A DNA stretch of 64,000 nt. Origin: Candidatus Defluviilinea gracilis (lineage in GTDB: Bacteria; Chloroflexota; Anaerolineae; Anaerolineales; Villigracilaceae). Below, one piece after another: positions 48,835 to 57,631 of the stretch. Below the pieces are notes generated by a model. It was not told the origin of the DNA, searched no databases, and saw only the letters and a list, made by a program, of their open reading frames with translations. Every line of letters starts with the position of its first letter. Within the stretch, counting starts at the first letter, position 1. A program made the position numbers and the translations under genes. Location of the stretch: the NCBI GenBank assembly GCA_016716235.1, contig JADJWS010000002.1, positions 310,001 through 374,000 on the forward strand, read 5' to 3'.

Positions 48835-49920
48835 ATGACAAAAGCCGTCGTTGCCATGTCTGGAGGAGTGGACTCCTCCGTTGCCGCCGCCTTGCTCAAA
48901 GAGCAGGGCTATGAGGTTATCGGCATGATGCTCCGTTTGTGGAGCGAGCCTGGCAAGGAAGAGTCGAATCGCTGTTGCACGCCCGACTCGATGGCGCAAG
49001 CGCGGCGCGTGGCGGCACTATTGGATATTCCATTTTATGTGATCGATGCGAAAGATGTCTTCCGCGAAACCGTTGTGGAATATTTCCTCGAGGGGTACGC
49101 GCGCGGCGAGACACCGAATCCATGCCTGGTCTGCAACCGCAAGATCCGCTGGACGTTTTTGCTCGATCACGCGCTTGCTCTCGGAGCGGATTTTATGGCG
49201 ACGGGACATTATGCGAGAGCGAGGAAAGTGGAAAGCGATGTCCTGAGCCTGTCGAAGGGTGGAAAGGTGGAATTACTTCGAGCCGTTGATCGAAACAAGG
49301 ATCAATCCTATGTTCTGCATGTGTTGGATCAGGAAAAGTTGAAGCACGCATTGTTCCCTGTCGGTGAATATACCAAGCCGGAGATTCGACAGATTGCTGA
49401 AAAGCACGGACTGCCAACCGCCTCGCGAAAAGACTCGCAGGATCTGTGTTTTCTCGCGGGCGAGGATTATCGCAACTTCCTGCAACGCAACGCGGCGGAT
49501 ATGCTCAAATCTGGCGAGATCGTCACGCGTGAAGGTGTAGCGATTGGCTCGCACAACGGACTTGCGAACTACACCATTGGTCAACGCAAAGGGTTAGGAG
49601 TCGCGTCACCCGTTCCGCTGTACGTCATTACGAAGGACGCAGTACGCAATACGTTAATCGTTGGCACGCAAGATGAACTTGGTTCGATAGAATTGACTGC
49701 GCGCGATGTCAATTGGACTTCGGGCGAAATACCGCGTGAGCCGTTCCGCGCGGAGGTGAAGATTCGCTACACTGCGAAAGAGGCTGAGGCGTGGGTCAAG
49801 CCAAATGGGGAGGAACAGGTACAAGTCACGTTTGACGCGCCGCAACGTGACATCACAGCAGGTCAGGCGGCAGTCTTCTATCAAGATGATGTAGTCATTG
49901 GCGGCGGGATTATCCTCTAA
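48835..49920 (+). CDS. mnmA: tRNA-specific 2-thiouridylase MnmA
   Basis: Thiolates U34 of Lys, Glu and Gln tRNAs using sulfur relayed from the desulfurase encoded next door. 361 residues: PP-loop AMSGGVDSSVAA, catalytic C97 (TPNPCLVCN), MATGHYAR, second cysteine C205 (SQDLCFLAG), GQRKGLG and a C-terminal beta-barrel. Residues about 134-142 (SDVLSLSKG) are extra compared with the usual H-Y-A-R..LLRG region and are encoded by a dispersed repeat. The start at 48835 is taken because it directly precedes KAVVAMSGG. Confidence 0.94.
   Translation: MTKAVVAMSGGVDSSVAAALLKEQGYEVIGMMLRLWSEPGKEESNRCCTPDSMAQARRVAALLDIPFYVIDAKDVFRETVVEYFLEGYARGETPNPCLVCNRKIRWTFLLDHALALGADFMATGHYARARKVESDVLSLSKGGKVELLRAVDRNKDQSYVLHVLDQEKLKHALFPVGEYTKPEIRQIAEKHGLPTASRKDSQDLCFLAGEDYRNFLQRNAADMLKSGEIVTREGVAIGSHNGLANYTIGQRKGLGVASPVPLYVITKDAVRNTLIVGTQDELGSIELTARDVNWTSGEIPREPFRAEVKIRYTAKEAEAWVKPNGEEQVQVTFDAPQRDITAGQAAVFYQDDVVIGGGIIL
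49240..49259. repeat. In-frame tcctgagcctgtcgaaggg repeat in mnmA
   Basis: TGTCCTGAGCCTGTCGAAGG is a repeat-type sequence whose first 15 bp are inverted at 42399-42413. It is translated as VLSLSKG within a loop of MnmA. Confidence 0.65.
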
Positions 49921-49993
49921 TTTCCTGCGCGTAGCCAATTTGGTTGATTGAGTATTGAGTCAAGGATTTGAAATTTTTCAAATGATCCTCGTA

Positions 49994-50022
49994 ACGCGAC
50001 ATTCATGTCGCCCTTGTGTTTG
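49994..50022. repeat. 'gcgacattcatgtcgc' repeat
   Basis: AACGCGACATTCATGTCGCC, relative of 17268-17345 and 32407-32450. The remainder of 49921-50144 has no gene. Confidence 0.65.
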
Positions 50023-50144
50023 TACAACCTTATTTACGAGACGGCAAATCATCACACATTGCAATCTTTGAGTCACCCAGAGGACGTCGCGTTCTTGCCA
50101 ATCAAAGTAAAATAAATAAATCAAATTTCAAGAGGAGCCTTGCC

Positions 50145-52055
50145 ATGTCGTATCGTGTCGAATCGTTGATGTCTGCCCGATTGTTCGTTGTGCCGCAATA
50201 TGCCGACAAAAAAGTTTTCTTTTTGAGCAACCTGTCTGGGCATTTGAGTTTGTATGCGATGAAGTTCGGCGGAAGCGTGCCTGAGCCGTTGTTGCCGCCG
50301 CACATCGCGTTGCAGAATCCGCATTTGATCGGCGGGTTATCGTTTTATGTTTTTTCCAAACTCAAGAAAATCCTTGTGATGATAGATAAAGACGGCGATG
50401 AAAATTATCAGCCGATGTTGATCCCGCTGGACGGCGGTTTTCCTGAACCTGCGTTCGGCAATTTCTTTGCATCGTATCGCGTTCATTTAGGCGAATGCGA
50501 TGCGGAAAAGGGATTTGTGTACTTGGGCGCGGAACGGCGTGACATTGCCTTGATCGAAACTTATCGCGGCGATTTGAAGACAGGCAAGTTGACCAAGATC
50601 GCTGAGTATCCATTTGGCTTGGGCGTCGGCGCGCATAGCAAAGATCACAACAAGTTATTGCTCGGCACAGGGTATGAGGTCGGCGATAGTGTGTTTCGTT
50701 TATGGGAAAAGGGCAAACAAAAAACTCTCTACGGAAAAATGATGGAAGATCGCGCCGAAGGCGAGAACGTTCCGCTCAACGGACTCGGCTCTGCAGTGTT
50801 CTCTCCAAGTGAAAAAGGCGCGGTGGTTGTCTCTTCGGTTTTTGAAGACACATACAGTCTCGGCTATCTCGATCTTTCAAAACCAGGCGAGCTTGAGCGC
50901 GTGCAATTGAAAGGGGTAAAACACAAAGGCGTTGGCGAACTTGTCGAAGTCGCGCATCTTGGCAAAGATCGCTATTTGCTTCAGTTCAACATTGACGGCT
51001 GTTCGTGGGTGTATGAAGGCGTGTTCGATGAAAAGAAAAGATTGATGACCCTCGCGCATGTTTTGGTCGGCGCGAAACCGCTCGACGGCGGAATGCTCGA
51101 GCGCGTTCACTACGACTCCAAAGCGGACTCGTTCACCTTCTCATTCTCAACCGCCACATCGCCGACACAGCTCTACACGGTCAGCGGCAAAAAACGGAAT
51201 GTGGTTACAAAGCATACCAGCGAAAAGATTCTTGGGATTCCCGACTCGCTTCTTTCAAAAGGGGAGGACGCTTCGTTCCTCTCGCACGACGGACTGCGCA
51301 CCTCCGCGCGGCTTTATCTCCCCGCCAAGGGACTCGGCTTCAAGGGCGCGCGGCCCGTTGTCTATTACATTCACGGCGGTCCGCAGGGACAAGAACGCCC
51401 CGACTTTGCGTGGTTCTCAATGCCGTTGATCCAATATCTCACATTGCGCGGATTTGCGGTCTTTGTGCCGAACGTGCGCGGTTCCACGGGTTATGGACTC
51501 TCCTACACCAAACACGTTGACCGCGACTGGGGCGGGCAGGATCGCCTCGATCATGCGTATGCGATGACGAAGGTATTGCCAAAAGATAAACGGCTGGATG
51601 TTTCCCGCGCGGCGGTAGTTGGTCGCTCGTATGGCGGCTACATGACGTTGATGCAGGCGGGACTGCATCCCGACTTGTGGAAAGCCTCATGCGATATGTT
51701 CGGTCCGTATGACTTGTTGACGTTCTCGGAACGAATCCCCGCGACATGGAAGCCCTATTATAAGATCGCGTTGGGCGACCCCGAAAAAGCGGACGAACGC
51801 GCCTTCCTCGTTGACCGTTCGCCGAAGACGCATCTGCACAACATGTCCGCGCCGATGCTCGTCATTCAAGGACGCAACGATCCGCGTGTGGTCGCCGCCG
51901 AATCCGAAGACCTCGTGCGCGAGTTAAAGTCCAAAGGCAAAGATATCGAACTGCTCGTCTTTGAAGATGAAGGTCACGACGTCTTGAAATACGAGAACCG
52001 CGTGACCTGCTACAATGCGATCACCGATTTCTTTGCGAAGTATTTGAAACCGTAG
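50145..52055 (+). CDS. S9-family prolyl oligopeptidase-like peptidase
   Basis: 636 residues without signal peptide, so cytoplasmic. An N-terminal beta-propeller (about 1-370) is followed by the catalytic alpha/beta domain: YIHGGPQGQERPDF, nucleophile S495 in VVGRSYGGYM, acid in IQGRNDPRV and histidine in EDEGHDV. It is acylaminoacyl-peptidase/DPP-like and cleaves short peptides. The start at 50145 has AGAGGAG upstream; a longer frame from 50016 reads through a repeat and is rejected. Confidence 0.92.
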   Translation: MSYRVESLMSARLFVVPQYADKKVFFLSNLSGHLSLYAMKFGGSVPEPLLPPHIALQNPHLIGGLSFYVFSKLKKILVMIDKDGDENYQPMLIPLDGGFPEPAFGNFFASYRVHLGECDAEKGFVYLGAERRDIALIETYRGDLKTGKLTKIAEYPFGLGVGAHSKDHNKLLLGTGYEVGDSVFRLWEKGKQKTLYGKMMEDRAEGENVPLNGLGSAVFSPSEKGAVVVSSVFEDTYSLGYLDLSKPGELERVQLKGVKHKGVGELVEVAHLGKDRYLLQFNIDGCSWVYEGVFDEKKRLMTLAHVLVGAKPLDGGMLERVHYDSKADSFTFSFSTATSPTQLYTVSGKKRNVVTKHTSEKILGIPDSLLSKGEDASFLSHDGLRTSARLYLPAKGLGFKGARPVVYYIHGGPQGQERPDFAWFSMPLIQYLTLRGFAVFVPNVRGSTGYGLSYTKHVDRDWGGQDRLDHAYAMTKVLPKDKRLDVSRAAVVGRSYGGYMTLMQAGLHPDLWKASCDMFGPYDLLTFSERIPATWKPYYKIALGDPEKADERAFLVDRSPKTHLHNMSAPMLVIQGRNDPRVVAAESEDLVRELKSKGKDIELLVFEDEGHDVLKYENRVTCYNAITDFFAKYLKP

Positions 52056-52098
52056 AGAGTAAACAAGGAAACACGTAGATAGGTAAACACGGAGCGAA

Positions 52099-52152
52099 AA
52101 TTCTCTAATTCTCTAATTCTCTAATTCTCTAATTCTCTAATTCTCTAATTCT
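52099..52152. repeat. 8-bp tandem repeat (aattctct)n
   Basis: About six to seven copies of AATTCTCT/ATTCTCTA in tandem. Related units lie at 55525-55545 and, in frame, at 22135-22170. It is followed by CTCTAATCTCCAGTCTCC repeats to 52190. Copy number may vary by slippage. Confidence 0.9.
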
Positions 52153-52197
52153 CCGATCTCTAATCTCCAGTCTCCAATCTCTTCTCTTTCCCGATCC

Positions 52198-52476
52198 ATG
52201 ACTATCCCCTCCCTCCTCTTCGCCCTCCTCATCGCCGTGCTCCTCGGCTCGCTTTATCATTTGATTCGCGGCGGAGGTTTTTGGCGGTTCATGTTGTATC
52301 TCGGCTTGAGCGTTCTCGGTTTCGCCGCAGGTCATCTCGTTGGTCTGTGGCAGGGATGGGTATTGTTCCCTCTTGGTTCGCTTAATATAGGTATGTCTTC
52401 GTTGGGAAGCATTATCATTCTTGTGATCGGAGACTGGCTCAGCCGAATCGAGCCGAAAGAGGAAAGCACGGTATAA
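52198..52476 (+). CDS. Small membrane protein
   Basis: 92 residues with three hydrophobic segments (SLLFALLIAVLLGSLYHLIR, FMLYLGLSVLGFAAGHLVG, and a C-terminal SSLGSIIILVIGDWL). Not a recognised family by motif, though short three-helix proteins of this type are common in Chloroflexota. It has no ribosome site and follows the repeat directly. A TATAAT for the DedA gene lies inside its end (52472-52477). Confidence 0.65.
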   Translation: MTIPSLLFALLIAVLLGSLYHLIRGGGFWRFMLYLGLSVLGFAAGHLVGLWQGWVLFPLGSLNIGMSSLGSIIILVIGDWLSRIEPKEESTV

Positions 52477-52552
52477 TCTGCGCCTGTTGAATACCCAAAA
52501 CTTCGGAAGTCGAATATAGACTTCCGAAGTTTATATCTGAAAAGAAAGCGCC

Positions 52553-53212
52553 ATGGAACAAATAAAATTTTTAATTGACTTCATCCTGCACATTGACGAT
52601 CACTTGAGAAACATCATCATGGATTACGGCGTCTGGACGCACGGCATCCTGTTCGCGGTGATCTTCATCGAGACAGGCTTGGTCGTCATGCCGTTCCTGC
52701 CCGGCGATTCGTTGTTGTTCGCGGCGGGCGCCTTCGCGGCAGACGGCTTGCTGAACGTTTGGGGCTTGATCGTTTTGCTGATCATCGCGGCAGTGTTGGG
52801 AGACGCGGTGAACTATTCCATCGGTCATTATCTCGGCGAGCGCGCATACAGCATCAAATGGATCAAAAAGGAATACATCGAAAAGACCCACGCCTTTTTT
52901 GAAAAACATGGCGGCAAAGCGATCTTCCTTGCGCGCTTTGTTCCCATCGTCCGCACATTTGCGCCGTTCGTCGCGGGCGTCGGAAAAATGTCGTATGCTT
53001 ATTTCGCCACGTACAACATCGTGGGCGGTATAACTTGGGTTCTGCTATTCACCTTGCTCGGTTACTTCTTTGGCAGACTCGAATTTGTGCAAAAGCACTT
53101 TGAACTGGTCATCATCGTCATCGTTCTGATGTCCGTCGTTCCAATGTTTGTCGAGTGGTGGAAGGCGCGGCGCGAATCGAAAATGGAAAAGGCAAACGCA
53201 GAGACGCCCTAA
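52553..53212 (+). CDS. DedA family membrane protein
   Basis: 219 residues. ETGLVVMPFLPGDSLLFAAG and LARFVPIVRTFAPFVAGVGK are the DedA/VTT-domain signatures: half-helices with the conserved acidic and arginine residues needed for lipid (undecaprenyl or phosphatidyl) flipping or proton coupling. It is an inner-membrane protein. The terminator hairpin overlaps its last codons and stop. Confidence 0.92.
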   Translation: MEQIKFLIDFILHIDDHLRNIIMDYGVWTHGILFAVIFIETGLVVMPFLPGDSLLFAAGAFAADGLLNVWGLIVLLIIAAVLGDAVNYSIGHYLGERAYSIKWIKKEYIEKTHAFFEKHGGKAIFLARFVPIVRTFAPFVAGVGKMSYAYFATYNIVGGITWVLLFTLLGYFFGRLEFVQKHFELVIIVIVLMSVVPMFVEWWKARRESKMEKANAETP

Positions 53213-53226
53213 GGCGTCTCTTTTTT
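53199..53226 (+). terminator. Terminator overlapping the dedA stop codon
   Basis: AGAGACGCC-CTAA-GGCGTCTCT then TTTTT. The stop codon TAA lies in the loop. Confidence 0.85.
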
Positions 53227-53229
53227 CAT

Positions 53230-53589
53230 ATGAAATGGCTTGCGATTCTTTTCGCGCTCTTCATCGCCCTCATCATCATTCTTGCAGACACTGGGAATCT
53301 TGGCATCCTCGGATTCATCAACTCGATTCCCTATGGCGATAAAGCGGGACACTTCATCCTCTTCGGGATTCTTACCCTGCTCCTCGACCTGACCTTTCTC
53401 CGCTCGCTTCCAAACCGTGACCCGAAACTGGTCGCAGTTTCAATCGGCTTGACCCTCGCCCTCGTCATCGGCGCGGAAGAATACTCGCAACAATTTTTCC
53501 ACAGCCGCACATTCTCTTTGCTCGATCTCGCCTTCAGTTACCTCGGCGTGCTTTTCTTTTCGTGGGTGGCATTAAGAATCAAACGTTAG
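53230..53589 (+). CDS. VanZ-like membrane protein
   Basis: 119 residues with four helices. Conserved VanZ-like points are the GDKAGHFILFGIL segment (D-K-x-x-H-x-x-x-F) and EEYSQQFFHSRTFSLLDLAFSY (E-x-x-Q-x-F-x-x-x-R-x-x-D). Function of these small proteins is unclear. The start at 53230 is the first Met of the conserved N-terminus. It lies just after the terminator, so it must have its own promoter or rely on readthrough. Its 3' end overlaps the convergent paiB by 4 bp. Confidence 0.85.
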   Translation: MKWLAILFALFIALIIILADTGNLGILGFINSIPYGDKAGHFILFGILTLLLDLTFLRSLPNRDPKLVAVSIGLTLALVIGAEEYSQQFFHSRTFSLLDLAFSYLGVLFFSWVALRIKR

Positions 53590-54221
53590 GGGCGGGGGCT
53601 TCGTCTCCGCGTTTGTCTATTGCTCTTCATCGCCTCCGCCACTTCGTGCGACATTTCATCCTCTCGTTCTTCGAGCATCTCAACGATATTTTGGTAATCC
53701 TCGTCGTTGCGATTCTGGCTCAACTTGTAATTCGCTTCGATTTTAGTCACCTCGATTTGAAACGCAACGATGCCCTTGATCTCCTTCGCCACAAAATCTT
53801 GCGGGAGAGTTTCCAACTTGTAATGGCTTGCCGTCTCGTGACGATCGGTCAGCCGTTTGAGAATTTGATACGCCTCATCATAGTCTTCGACAATGCGCAG
53901 CTTGCCATACACATGCACCGCCTGATAATTCCACGTCGGCACGTTGACGTGGTTGTACCACGTCGGCGAAATGTACGTGTGCGGTCCGTGAAAGATGGCC
54001 AACACCTCCGCGTTCTTCTCAAACGTCTTCCACAACGGATTCGCCCGTGACATGTGTCCATTGATGAAAAGTTTTTCGCCCTCCTCAAATATCTCAACCA
54101 ACAAATGGCTTGCCGTCGGCTTCTCGCCATCGTACGTCACCAGAATCGCAAACTCATTCTGTCGCAGAAACTTGATAATTTTGGCGCGGTCTTCCTCGCG
54201 ATACAACTTCGGTGTATACAT
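53586..54221 (-). CDS. PaiB-like FMN-binding transcriptional regulator
   Basis: 211 residues. MYTPKLYREEDRAKIIKFLR, ILVTYDGEKPTASHLLV and FHGPHTYISPTWYNHVNVPTWNY-type sequence are characteristic of the PaiB/FMN-binding split-barrel family, related to protease production and sporulation control in Bacillus. AAAGGAG lies before the ATG. The direct target here is unknown. Confidence 0.92.
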   Translation of the reverse strand: MYTPKLYREEDRAKIIKFLRQNEFAILVTYDGEKPTASHLLVEIFEEGEKLFINGHMSRANPLWKTFEKNAEVLAIFHGPHTYISPTWYNHVNVPTWNYQAVHVYGKLRIVEDYDEAYQILKRLTDRHETASHYKLETLPQDFVAKEIKGIVAFQIEVTKIEANYKLSQNRNDEDYQNIVEMLEEREDEMSHEVAEAMKSNRQTRRRSPRP

Positions 54222-54274
54222 TTTTCTCCTTTGAGCAATAAAAGTATATCACCCCACTTCCAGAACAATCTCTA

Positions 54275-55485
54275 TAGGGCAATCGCATCTAAATCGGTGA
54301 GGCGAGGACTTTGAGGAGGTAATCCTGGTTCCAAGCGGCTTGGAGTTGCTTGGCATGCATACCGCCTTTGGCGGTTTTCTCCTGTTTGAGCAGATTGAGC
54401 GCAATGTGGCGAAGGACGGCGAAGTTTTCAGGAGCTTGATCTTTACGCACACGACTATGGTCTTCCCGCAAAGCCACATCCAAGACCCAGTGCAGTTCAT
54501 TTTCAATCGCCCAGTGTCTGCGCACCAGATGTAACAATCGTTTCGGGTGACTGGGCAGGCTGGAGATATAGTAGCGTACTGTTTTGGTTTCCTTGCCAGC
54601 CACGTTCCGCGTGCACACGAGCATGACAATGCTTTGCAGACCAGGCCAGTTTTCTTTGTTACGAATCAAGTTTAGATAGGCAGGATCAGAGGTACTCCAG
54701 CATTCTCGAATTTCTATGCGCCCATGTCCCTTATTCGCTGTCTTGTCATAGTCCAGGAAGCATATTTGAAGTTGTGGGCTTGATCGACCGCAAACACGAC
54801 CGAAATATCTTCAAACAGACGCCCCTGGTTCTCTTTCACACTCAAAACATAATCTGCCTGAGCTGCGACGATGGTTTGGGCAATATTGGTTTGGGTTCCT
54901 ATGGCATCTATGGTCACAATACAGCCTGCAAGCGCCAGAATCTTGAGTAATTCGGGGATGGCGGTGATCTCGTTCGACTTTTCGTCCACTTTACGCTGTC
55001 CCAGAACAATCTCGTTTTCTTCCGCCCAAGCGCTGACCATATAAATGGCTCGTTTGCCCAGTAGCCGATCCTGCGAGCCACCCAAACGCTTCCCATCAAT
55101 ATTGATGATTTGCCCTGGGATGATCTCATTGACTGCCCAGACCCATTCGTAAAACGCCAACTGGAACTGTTGGGCATCCAACTTCGAGAAGACCCGACCA
55201 AAAGTGTCATGCGACGGGATACCATTCGGCAATTCAAGAAACGTGCTCAGCCAGACTATCTTGCTATGCCCAAAATGCTCAATGTCCGTCCAGCCTTCCG
55301 CTCCACAGATCACCGCACATATGGCGATGCTGATCAAATCTATGAGTTTATGTTCCTTCGTTCGATCCACCCGCGGATCGCTCACTTTGCTAAAATGCTC
55401 GGCGATCGCCTCCAATGGCTTCTTTGTCATGGCTATCTCCTTCAAGATAGCCCTTTTTTACCTCAATTTAGATGCAATCGCCCTA
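54275..55485 (-). mobile_element. ISAs1-family insertion sequence
   Basis: 1211 bp bounded by TAGGGCAATCGCATCTAAAT and its inverse (18 of 20 match) and flanked by the 10-bp duplication acaatctcta (54265-54274 and 55486-55495). It carries one minus-strand transposase gene, frameshifted once. It inserted into a CTCTAGTCTCCAGTC-type intergenic repeat. The 143-bp element at 2909-3051 has matching ends. Confidence 0.93.
54289..55430 (-). pseudogene. ISAs1-family DDE transposase, single frameshift
   Basis: The N-terminal part (from MTKKPLEAIAEHFSKVSDPR at 55430) includes DLISIAICAVICGAEGWTDI, DGKRLGG and TIDAIGTQ, the DDE core of ISAs1 transposases. The C-terminal frame carries IRECWSTSDPAYLNLIRN, RHWAIENELHWVLDVALRED and LLKQEK. 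The frame is lost near 54757 (TATGCTTCCTGG), where YASW continues off-frame and LDYDKTANKGHGRIEIREC lies in the next frame. One inserted base would restore a 380-residue protein, so a sequencing slip is possible. Confidence 0.85.
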
Positions 55486-55562
55486 ACAATCTCTAGTCTC
55501 CAGTCTCTAATCTCTGCTCCTCAAATTCTCTAATTCTCCCAATTACCATCCCCGTCAAACGG

Positions 55563-55568
55563 TATAAT
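55563..55568 (+). promoter_or_regulatory. -10 box of the spermidine-synthase-like gene
   Basis: TATAAT in GGTATAATCC, 8 bp before the ATG at 55577 with no ribosome site. Leaderless or near-leaderless geometry. Confidence 0.5.
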
Positions 55569-55576
55569 CCTCCCCA

Positions 55577-57127
55577 ATGAAAAAATACCTCCTCTTCACC
55601 GTCTTCATCTCAGGCATGACCACCCTCGCCGCCGAACTCGCGGCGGGACGACTCATCGGCAACGTGTTCGGCACGAGCAACATCGTCTGGGCAAGCATCA
55701 TCGGACTGATCCTCATCTACCTCACGCTCGGATATTTCCTCGGCGGCAAATGGGCGGATGCGAACCCGACTCCCGCCGCAATGTATCGCGTCCTCGCGTG
55801 GGGCGCGTTCACGCTGGGACTCGTCCCCTACATTGCGAGTCCCGTTTTGCGAGCCGCGGCAACTGCGTTCGATTCACTGCAAGTGGGAATCCTCGGCGCG
55901 TCGTTCATCGCGGTGTTGATTCTGTTCATCGTTCCCATCACTTTGCTCGGAACAATCTCTCCCTATGCGATTCGACTAACCGTTGACGACACCTCCCGCG
56001 CGGGACAAATTTCGGGACAAATTTATTCGATCTCGACTCTCGGCTCATTCATCGGGACGTTCCTGCCCACCCTCGTCACCATCCCCGCGATTGGAACGAA
56101 AAACACGTTTCTATTATTCAGCATGATCCTTTTGTTGGTCGCGCTCATTGGGTTGGCGCGGTTTGCTAGTCAACGCGACATGCTCAAGCATGTTTGGATG
56201 CCGTTCATACTAGTTGCGCTTGCTCTGCTTACCGCGAATCAATCCATGAAGGCGAGCGCGGCGCAAGTCTACGAAACTGAATCCGCGTACAACTACATCG
56301 AGGTGTTGAATCAAAACGGCTTCACGGTCCTGCGTCTCAACGAGGGACAGGGCGTTCACTCGATCTACAGCCCCAACACGCTTCAATACAACGGGCCGTG
56401 GGATCAATTCCTCGCCAGCCCGTATTTTTATGCAAATAAAAAACCATCGGACGTTAAGCGCGTCGCTATCGTTGGTCTCGCGGCGGGGACAACTGCCCGG
56501 CAAATGACCGCTGTGTACGGCGACATTCCCATTGACGGCTACGAACTCGACCCGAAGATCGTCGAAGTGGGGCGCAACTATTTTGACATGAACATGCCCA
56601 ACCTAAATGTCATCATCGGCGATGGTCGTCTCAACCTCGAACGAAGCGAACAAAAATACGACATCATCGCCGTGGACGCGTACCGCCCGCCGTACATTCC
56701 TCCGCACATGACGACGCAAGAATTCTTCGAGATCTGCGCCTCCCACCTGACGGAGAACGGGGTGCTCACCATCAACTCTGCCTCCGTCCCCGGCGACCGC
56801 CGCCTCATCAACGGACTCGCCACCACGATGGCGACTATTTTCCCTTCCATATATACAGTGGATATTCCCGGCTCGTTGAACACGATGATCTTCGCCACCA
56901 AGCAGAAAACCATCCCTGAGAATTTTGCGATGAACTTGTTGGCGTTATCAAGTGACTCCACAGTCAATCCACTGCTAATCACAACCATGACTGTGACATT
57001 TGCCAACCTCAATACGGACTACGAGCCAGCCACCGTCTTCACCGACGATCACGCGCCTATCGAATGGATCGTCAATGATATGGTGATTCGATTTATTCTC
57101 GAGGGTGGGACGGAGTATTTGGAGTAA
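55577..57127 (+). CDS. Membrane-fused spermidine synthase-like protein
   Basis: 516 residues. The first about 220 form six to seven membrane helices with AELAAGRLIGNVFGTSNIVW and GYFLGGKWAD, the 'spermidine synthase-like fused' membrane module. Residues about 290-490 are a SpeE/methyltransferase-type Rossmann fold: AIVGLAAGTTARQM, GYELDPKIVEVGRNYF, IIGDGRLNLERSEQKYDIIAVDAYRPP-type sequence. Polyamine or other aminopropyl transfer is possible, but the key aspartate pattern is only partly as in SpeE (GDGR, DAY). It is followed by a terminator. It is the first intact gene after the ISAs1 element. Confidence 0.87.
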   Translation: MKKYLLFTVFISGMTTLAAELAAGRLIGNVFGTSNIVWASIIGLILIYLTLGYFLGGKWADANPTPAAMYRVLAWGAFTLGLVPYIASPVLRAAATAFDSLQVGILGASFIAVLILFIVPITLLGTISPYAIRLTVDDTSRAGQISGQIYSISTLGSFIGTFLPTLVTIPAIGTKNTFLLFSMILLLVALIGLARFASQRDMLKHVWMPFILVALALLTANQSMKASAAQVYETESAYNYIEVLNQNGFTVLRLNEGQGVHSIYSPNTLQYNGPWDQFLASPYFYANKKPSDVKRVAIVGLAAGTTARQMTAVYGDIPIDGYELDPKIVEVGRNYFDMNMPNLNVIIGDGRLNLERSEQKYDIIAVDAYRPPYIPPHMTTQEFFEICASHLTENGVLTINSASVPGDRRLINGLATTMATIFPSIYTVDIPGSLNTMIFATKQKTIPENFAMNLLALSSDSTVNPLLITTMTVTFANLNTDYEPATVFTDDHAPIEWIVNDMVIRFILEGGTEYLE

Positions 57128-57161
57128 AAAAGCCCCGAATGGAAATTCGGGGCTTTTTGGT
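57128..57161. terminator. Bidirectional terminator
   Basis: AAAAAGCCCCGAAT / ATTCGGGGCTTTTT hairpin between the spermidine-synthase-like gene and the convergent secreted-protein pair. Confidence 0.9.
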
Positions 57162-57184
57162 TTCATTGAGACATTCAGCGCCTT

Positions 57185-57631
57185 CTAGTAATGTATCTCG
57201 TAGCGATTTACAGTGGGGCGCCACGTATTATTTATCGTTTTAAAATCATGTTGACCAAGGTCTTGCAATTGTATCGAGGATGTGCAACCGGCATACGCTA
57301 TACCCGCAAAGGATCGCTGAAATGAATTTGCGTTGGTGTTTACTGCGCCTACTGACGATTGAAAACGGGTAGTATATGCGTTAGAAGGAGCGCAATATTG
57401 CCGAACTGTCCACCACGTATAACCAATTTGCCCTATTCCAAGATCACACTGGCTTCTTACGTACGCAGTCCAAGTAGACCCTTGCGTGATGGTTTTCGAA
57501 GCCGTGCAATTGGCATCCCCTACTCCACCGTTCGTCGAAGATGTTCCTGCAAGAACACCAACTGGAATTAATACGCTTGTGATTATGACCAATAGAATAG
57601 CAAGATGGAAATTTCGCTGGAGCGATATCAT
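57185..57631 (-). CDS. Small secreted protein, unknown
   Basis: 148 residues: signal peptide (LAILLVIITSVLIPVGVLAG), then a Ser/Thr/Asn/Gln-rich beta-type domain with four cysteines (C42, C62, C80, C115 in DANCTA, SQCDLG, QYCAPS, AGCTSS), likely two disulphides. Not a recognised family. Its start overlaps the previous gene's end by 4 bp, so the two secreted proteins are coupled. The island is AT-rich. Confidence 0.65.
   Translation of the reverse strand: MISLQRNFHLAILLVIITSVLIPVGVLAGTSSTNGGVGDANCTASKTITQGSTWTAYVRSQCDLGIGQIGYTWWTVRQYCAPSNAYTTRFQSSVGAVNTNANSFQRSFAGIAYAGCTSSIQLQDLGQHDFKTINNTWRPTVNRYEIHY

Noticed and set aside
50016..50144. N-terminal extension of the S9 peptidase
   Set aside because: The 43 extra codons read through a dispersed repeat, and a strong AGAGGAG site precedes the ATG at 50145.
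52096..52195. CRISPR-like array
   Set aside because: The repeats are 8-bp direct tandem units without spacers. No cas genes or true CRISPR arrays are seen anywhere in the window.
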